Part shown: positions 35,356-38,227 of the stretch, piece by piece
Layout of the letters: every line of letters starts with the position of its first letter
How positions within the stretch are numbered: position 1 is the stretch's first letter
Origin: a virus
Virus record (IMG/VR): IMGVR_UViG_3300033150_001056
Coordinates: 1 to 38,227 of that record
DNA length: 38,227 bases
Strand: one strand, 5' to 3'
Translations under genes and position numbers: made by a program
The notes under the pieces: model-generated
The model's input: only the letters and a program-made list of their open reading frames with translations
Told to the model about the DNA's origin: nothing
The model's database searches: none

Positions 35356-37233
35356 ATGTATGGTTCTTATTCTTATGGTTCGGCAAGTTATGGAGGGGGG
35401 GTTGAAACTATAAGAAGTTTCTCGCAGACATTAGCCGCAACAGCTCAATCATCGGCTTTGTTAAGCACTACTTCGAAATTTATCAGAAGTTTGATTGTTA
35501 CGGCGGTAGGTAGTGTATCTGTTCTAAAAACGAGTTTATTTAAAAGAATATTGAGCGTCGTAGAGTTGTCAATCGTATCGCTGAATACTTTGAGTAAGTT
35601 TTTCAGAGCTTTGTCAGTTACCATAACAAGTGTTCCTTATATCAGTATAGCGAAGAAACTTTTCAGGAGTTTGTCTGTGGTGATGACAGGTATTGCAAGT
35701 ATGACACTGGGTAAATTTTTCCGAAGAATATTGAGCGTGATTGGAAGTAGCGTGACGACTTTAACTACTCGAGTAAAACATTTTATCAGTTTGAGTGTGA
35801 CGGAAGTTTCGTCTGCAATTATAAACACTGTAAGTAAGCTTTTCAGAACTTTATCTGCTGTAGTAAGTGGAGTTTCGGTTATAAGCTTGACGAGGAAGTT
35901 TTTTAGAACATTGACGGTGACAAGTATAAGTTCAGTCAGTATTGTAGCAGCAAGGCTTTTTAAAAGAACATTAAGTGTGGTTATGAGTAGTGTTGCAACT
36001 TTATTAAGAATAGCAACGCATTACGTGGAGATGATTGCTATTGCTGTTTGTAATGTTTCATTAAGCATCGCCAAGTTCTTTTACAGAGTTTTATCAGTCG
36101 TTGAGAGTGCTATTGTTTCGATTAAATACGGATTGTTTAAGTTAAAGACCCTAAGTGTTGTTAGTAGTTCGATTGTTACTTTAGGAACAACGGCTAAGAG
36201 ATTTATAAGTTTATCTGTCACAGAAATTAGCAATGTTACGCTTTCTGTTGTAAAAAGTTTCTCTAAATTGTTATCAGTTGCAATGGTTTCTGTGGTTTCG
36301 CTGGTGAAAATGGTTAAGAAGATGTTGTCTGTAAGTGTGGTCAGTGTTGCTACTATGAGCGTATTTAAGAGTTTGTTTAGAAGTTTATCTGTTGTCGTGT
36401 CGTCTATTGCTAATATAAAGATAAGCGTGTCCCTAAGTAGGGCACTGTCCGTTACTGCGAATACAATTGCGACTCTCACGAGTAGATTCGGTAAGAGCGT
36501 AGTTATGTCAGTGATAGAGGTATCTTCTGTAACTCTTTCACGAGCTGCAAGGCTGTATAGAACATTATCAGTAAGTGTTGCTTCTGTAGTTTCTTTAAGC
36601 AGGTTTGGTAAATTTTTCAGAAGTTTAAATGCGTATATTGTTTCGGTTGTAAGCATAAATGTTAAAAGGTTTTTGCAACGGACTATCAGTGTTAGTGCTA
36701 TATGCGTTGTTTCGTTGACGAGGTTATTACGGCGCACAGTTAATCTGGTTGTATCGTCTGTAGTATCTGTTAGTATCCTGAAAAAGTTGCGCAAAACACT
36801 ACACGCCACCGCTGTTAGTTCTGCTGTGATAAGTTCTGTTCAGAAATTGTTTAGAACTTTATCTACAGGCGTTGTATCAGTTGTTACTCTCAACACTGTA
36901 ATAAGGTTCTTTGAAGCATTAAGCGCAAGCGTATCATCAGTAGTCTCTTTGGTAAAGAGTAGATTATTCGAAAGACAGATAAATGTAGTAACAAGTAGCA
37001 TACCATCTATAGGCAGGAGGATATATAAAAAGATTGTTTTGTCTGTTAGTGTTGCGGGAAGTGCTACTATTGGACTTACGAAATATCTTTTTAGGACTTT
37101 AAACGTAACTGCTGTTACATTAGCTTCTATTATCGTTGGTTTCTTGGAAAAAATACCAAAAGGTCTGAGGAAAATTTTACCTTATCGGTCTCGTGATTTC
37201 AGACCGCCACAAATAAAAGGTCCGTTTGAATAA
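35356..37233 (+). CDS. Large repeat protein built of about 29 twenty-residue units, 625 aa
   Basis: The N-terminus MYGSYSYGSASYGGGVE is of a type seen on phage structural proteins. From about residue 20 to 595 the sequence repeats every 20 residues with the pattern K-x-F-R-x-L-S-V-x-x-x-S-S-V-x-S-L-x-x-x. It is very rich in Ser, Val, Leu and Arg/Lys and almost free of Asp/Glu, hence strongly basic. The C-terminal 30 residues (FLEKIPKGLRKILPYRSRDF and onward) differ. The regular pattern suggests a beta-solenoid or a long fibre shaft. The position between fibre and connector genes fits a virion protein. I know no family for the repeat. Confidence 0.7.
   Translation: MYGSYSYGSASYGGGVETIRSFSQTLAATAQSSALLSTTSKFIRSLIVTAVGSVSVLKTSLFKRILSVVELSIVSLNTLSKFFRALSVTITSVPYISIAKKLFRSLSVVMTGIASMTLGKFFRRILSVIGSSVTTLTTRVKHFISLSVTEVSSAIINTVSKLFRTLSAVVSGVSVISLTRKFFRTLTVTSISSVSIVAARLFKRTLSVVMSSVATLLRIATHYVEMIAIAVCNVSLSIAKFFYRVLSVVESAIVSIKYGLFKLKTLSVVSSSIVTLGTTAKRFISLSVTEISNVTLSVVKSFSKLLSVAMVSVVSLVKMVKKMLSVSVVSVATMSVFKSLFRSLSVVVSSIANIKISVSLSRALSVTANTIATLTSRFGKSVVMSVIEVSSVTLSRAARLYRTLSVSVASVVSLSRFGKFFRSLNAYIVSVVSINVKRFLQRTISVSAICVVSLTRLLRRTVNLVVSSVVSVSILKKLRKTLHATAVSSAVISSVQKLFRTLSTGVVSVVTLNTVIRFFEALSASVSSVVSLVKSRLFERQINVVTSSIPSIGRRIYKKIVLSVSVAGSATIGLTKYLFRTLNVTAVTLASIIVGFLEKIPKGLRKILPYRSRDFRPPQIKGPFE
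35413..37140 (+). repeat. Diverged 60-bp coding repeat, about 29 units
   Basis: The repeat is clear at protein level (period 20) but diverged at DNA level, unlike the near-identical units at 34379-34960. Codon choice in this gene is also different from its neighbours, with many TCG, ACG, GCG and AGC codons. Confidence 0.75.
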
Positions 37234-37234
37234 T

Positions 37235-37846
37235 ATGAACTATATTTCAGTTGACGAATTTAAAAATTGGAACCCCGAAATGGATTTTTCAGTATATGGA
37301 AGCGTAACTATTTCGGGAATGATAAGTAGAGCCTCAAAATGGGTTGATGGCTATCTTGGGTATGATTTACAGATTGAAGATATAACAGATGAAAAAGCAG
37401 AGACGATTATTAGTCCTGATGGAGATATTTTAATCTTTCCGAGGAAGTTTCCAATTCATTCAGTTTCAAAATTGGAGATATTTTTAGGGACATACAGCAC
37501 GGAATTGAGTTTGCAGGATAGCAATGGAAACAATAAGTATGTTATCCCGTCAAATCAAAGATATGTTCTTTATCCTTATTACGCAATCAATATAGAAGGA
37601 AAAATGAGATTGAGGAAATACTTTACAAAGATATCTTATAGGGCTGGATATGAGACGATTCCAGATGATATTAAGGATGCGGTGAATTTGATTACAAAAG
37701 ATATTTTTAATAGGCAAACGAATCCGATGTTATTGAGTTCTACCAGTCAAGGTGGAATTACGATGAGTTTTAGAGGTGGAGAAGAATCAGATTACATTAA
37801 ACAAGCAAAGGTCATTTTAGATAGGTATAAAAGAAGAATAGGATAA
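37235..37846 (+). CDS. Head-tail connector protein (gp6-like)
   Basis: MNYISVDEFKNWNPEMDFSV, ISGMISRASKWVDGYLGYDL, a strand-rich middle (DILIFPRKFPIHSVSKLEIF) and IPDDIKDAVNLITKDIFNRQ match the gp6/gp15-type adaptor family that sits under the portal. The ATG at 37235 is used; a TTG nine bases earlier is possible. Length 203 aa. AAAGGTC copies lie 19 nt (37216) and 76 nt (37159) upstream. Confidence 0.65.
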   Translation: MNYISVDEFKNWNPEMDFSVYGSVTISGMISRASKWVDGYLGYDLQIEDITDEKAETIISPDGDILIFPRKFPIHSVSKLEIFLGTYSTELSLQDSNGNNKYVIPSNQRYVLYPYYAINIEGKMRLRKYFTKISYRAGYETIPDDIKDAVNLITKDIFNRQTNPMLLSSTSQGGITMSFRGGEESDYIKQAKVILDRYKRRIG

Positions 37847-37847
37847 G

Positions 37848-38186
37848 ATGGCTGGAGATTGGATAATCTACAAAAAAGATGCAATGTTAAGGAGGTTAAA
37901 TCCTGATTCGGCTGATGTAGATAAGGAAGGATATGTAACGATTATCAGTAATTTTAAAATTAGTTTGCAACCTGCTGGACCAGAATATCAGATGTTTTAT
38001 GAAGGTGGTGCTGGGAAGGTATATACTGGATTGACAACGCAAAGCGGAATTCGGATTAGTGATATGGTGGTTTTGTCTGGAACAGCAACTTTTTCTGGCA
38101 TTAAAACATTCGTTAGAGGGATTGAGGAATGGTCTGGTCCAATGGGAACTTATTACAGATTAGTATTAGTAGAACCTAATGAGTAA
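37848..38186 (+). CDS. Probable head closure or tail completion protein, 112 aa
   Basis: A small beta-rich protein (DWIIYKKDAMLRRLNPDSAD, GLTTQSGIRISDMVVLSGTA, YYRLVLVEPNE) directly after the connector, where head-closure proteins are found. It starts one base after the previous stop, with AAAGGTC (37807) 41 nt upstream. The assignment rests mainly on position and size. Confidence 0.5.
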   Translation: MAGDWIIYKKDAMLRRLNPDSADVDKEGYVTIISNFKISLQPAGPEYQMFYEGGAGKVYTGLTTQSGIRISDMVVLSGTATFSGIKTFVRGIEEWSGPMGTYYRLVLVEPNE

Positions 38187-38191
38187 AAAAT

Positions 38192-38227
38192 ATGATTGAG
38201 ATAAAAATCAAAGGAGACAAAGAAATA
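38192..38227 (+). CDS. Start of a downstream gene, possibly HK97 gp10-like
   Basis: The ATG at 38192 follows AAAAAAT and gives MIEIKIKGDKEI before the window ends. HK97 gp10-type tail-completion proteins often begin with a short strand of this kind followed by Gly, and they follow closure genes, but twelve residues are too few for a firm call. Confidence 0.4.
   Translation, partial: MIEIKIKGDKEI

Noticed and set aside
36081-36809. 242-codon - strand open frame
   Set aside because: Antisense shadow of the 20-residue repeat gene, whose regular codons suppress stops on the other strand.
1-38227. Alternative genetic code with TGA as a sense codon
   Set aside because: Several genes end in TGA with correct ATGA overlaps to the next start (for example 13304-13307, 17863-17866, 8346-8349).
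1-38227. Prophage signals, tRNA genes and CRISPR arrays
   Set aside because: No integrase, no attachment-like repeat, no cloverleaf and no regularly spaced repeats were seen.

Overview
The window is a contiguous piece of a tailed double-stranded DNA phage genome (Caudoviricetes) with an HK97-type head. Every gene I support lies on the + strand, and genes are packed with short overlaps. The DNA is AT-rich, arginine is mostly AGA/AGG, isoleucine ATA is common, and the proteins are rich in Lys, Glu and Ile. That suits an AT-rich, possibly thermophilic or uncultivated bacterial host. Three sigma70-type promoters (one TTGACA-16-TATAAT) argue for a bacterium over an archaeon. TGA is used as a stop, so the code looks standard. 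I see no integrase, tRNA, rRNA or CRISPR array.

Layout. 1-6.9 kb: early/replication genes (small zinc proteins, a DUF6884-like protein, a RecB/Cas4-type nuclease, a LexA-type winged helix, an SSB-like protein with an acidic tail, a replication initiator, an HNH-like protein, a membrane-anchored 3D-domain lytic protein). 6.9-10.7 kb: a run of small, mostly unrelated ORFs, many sharing the same start module (M-T/A-K-x-Q-K-K-T-I-K). 10.7-14.1 kb: RusA, then a complete QueD-QueE-FolE-QueC-DpdA set, predicted to make preQ0 from GTP and insert it into phage DNA as 7-deazaguanine. 14.1-16.6 kb: ParB-like protein and terminase small and large subunits. 16.6-23.6 kb: a sugar/surface cluster (RmlB-like dehydratase, three glycosyltransferases, HIGH-type nucleotidyltransferase, two methyltransferases, HAD phosphatase). 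23.6-29.9 kb: zinc proteins, a promoter-driven structured RNA, portal, Mu F-like protein, zinc/head protein, XkdF-type protease with a scaffold-like extension, and major capsid protein. 29.9-38.2 kb: another glycosyltransferase, a tail-fibre-like protein, a 41-residue-repeat propeller-like protein, a 625-residue protein of about 29 twenty-residue repeats, and head-tail connector genes.

The most unusual material is non-coding. (1) At 24039-24176 a near-consensus promoter drives a three-way-junction RNA whose closing helix is mutually exclusive with a strong terminator ending at the portal start codon. (2) The directional 8-mer AAAGGTCG (AAAGGTC in a looser form) occurs about 31 times on the + strand, and in 16 cases begins 32-45 nt before a start codon, even when it must sit inside the preceding gene. 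(3) At 157-216 two adjacent segments are followed by their own reverse complements in the same order. (4) Several GC-rich gaps between genes fold well (7108-7210, 10065-10109, 29872-29933), and two related perfect palindromes (4477-4500, 16560-16589) look like operators. All counts and foldings were made by eye.
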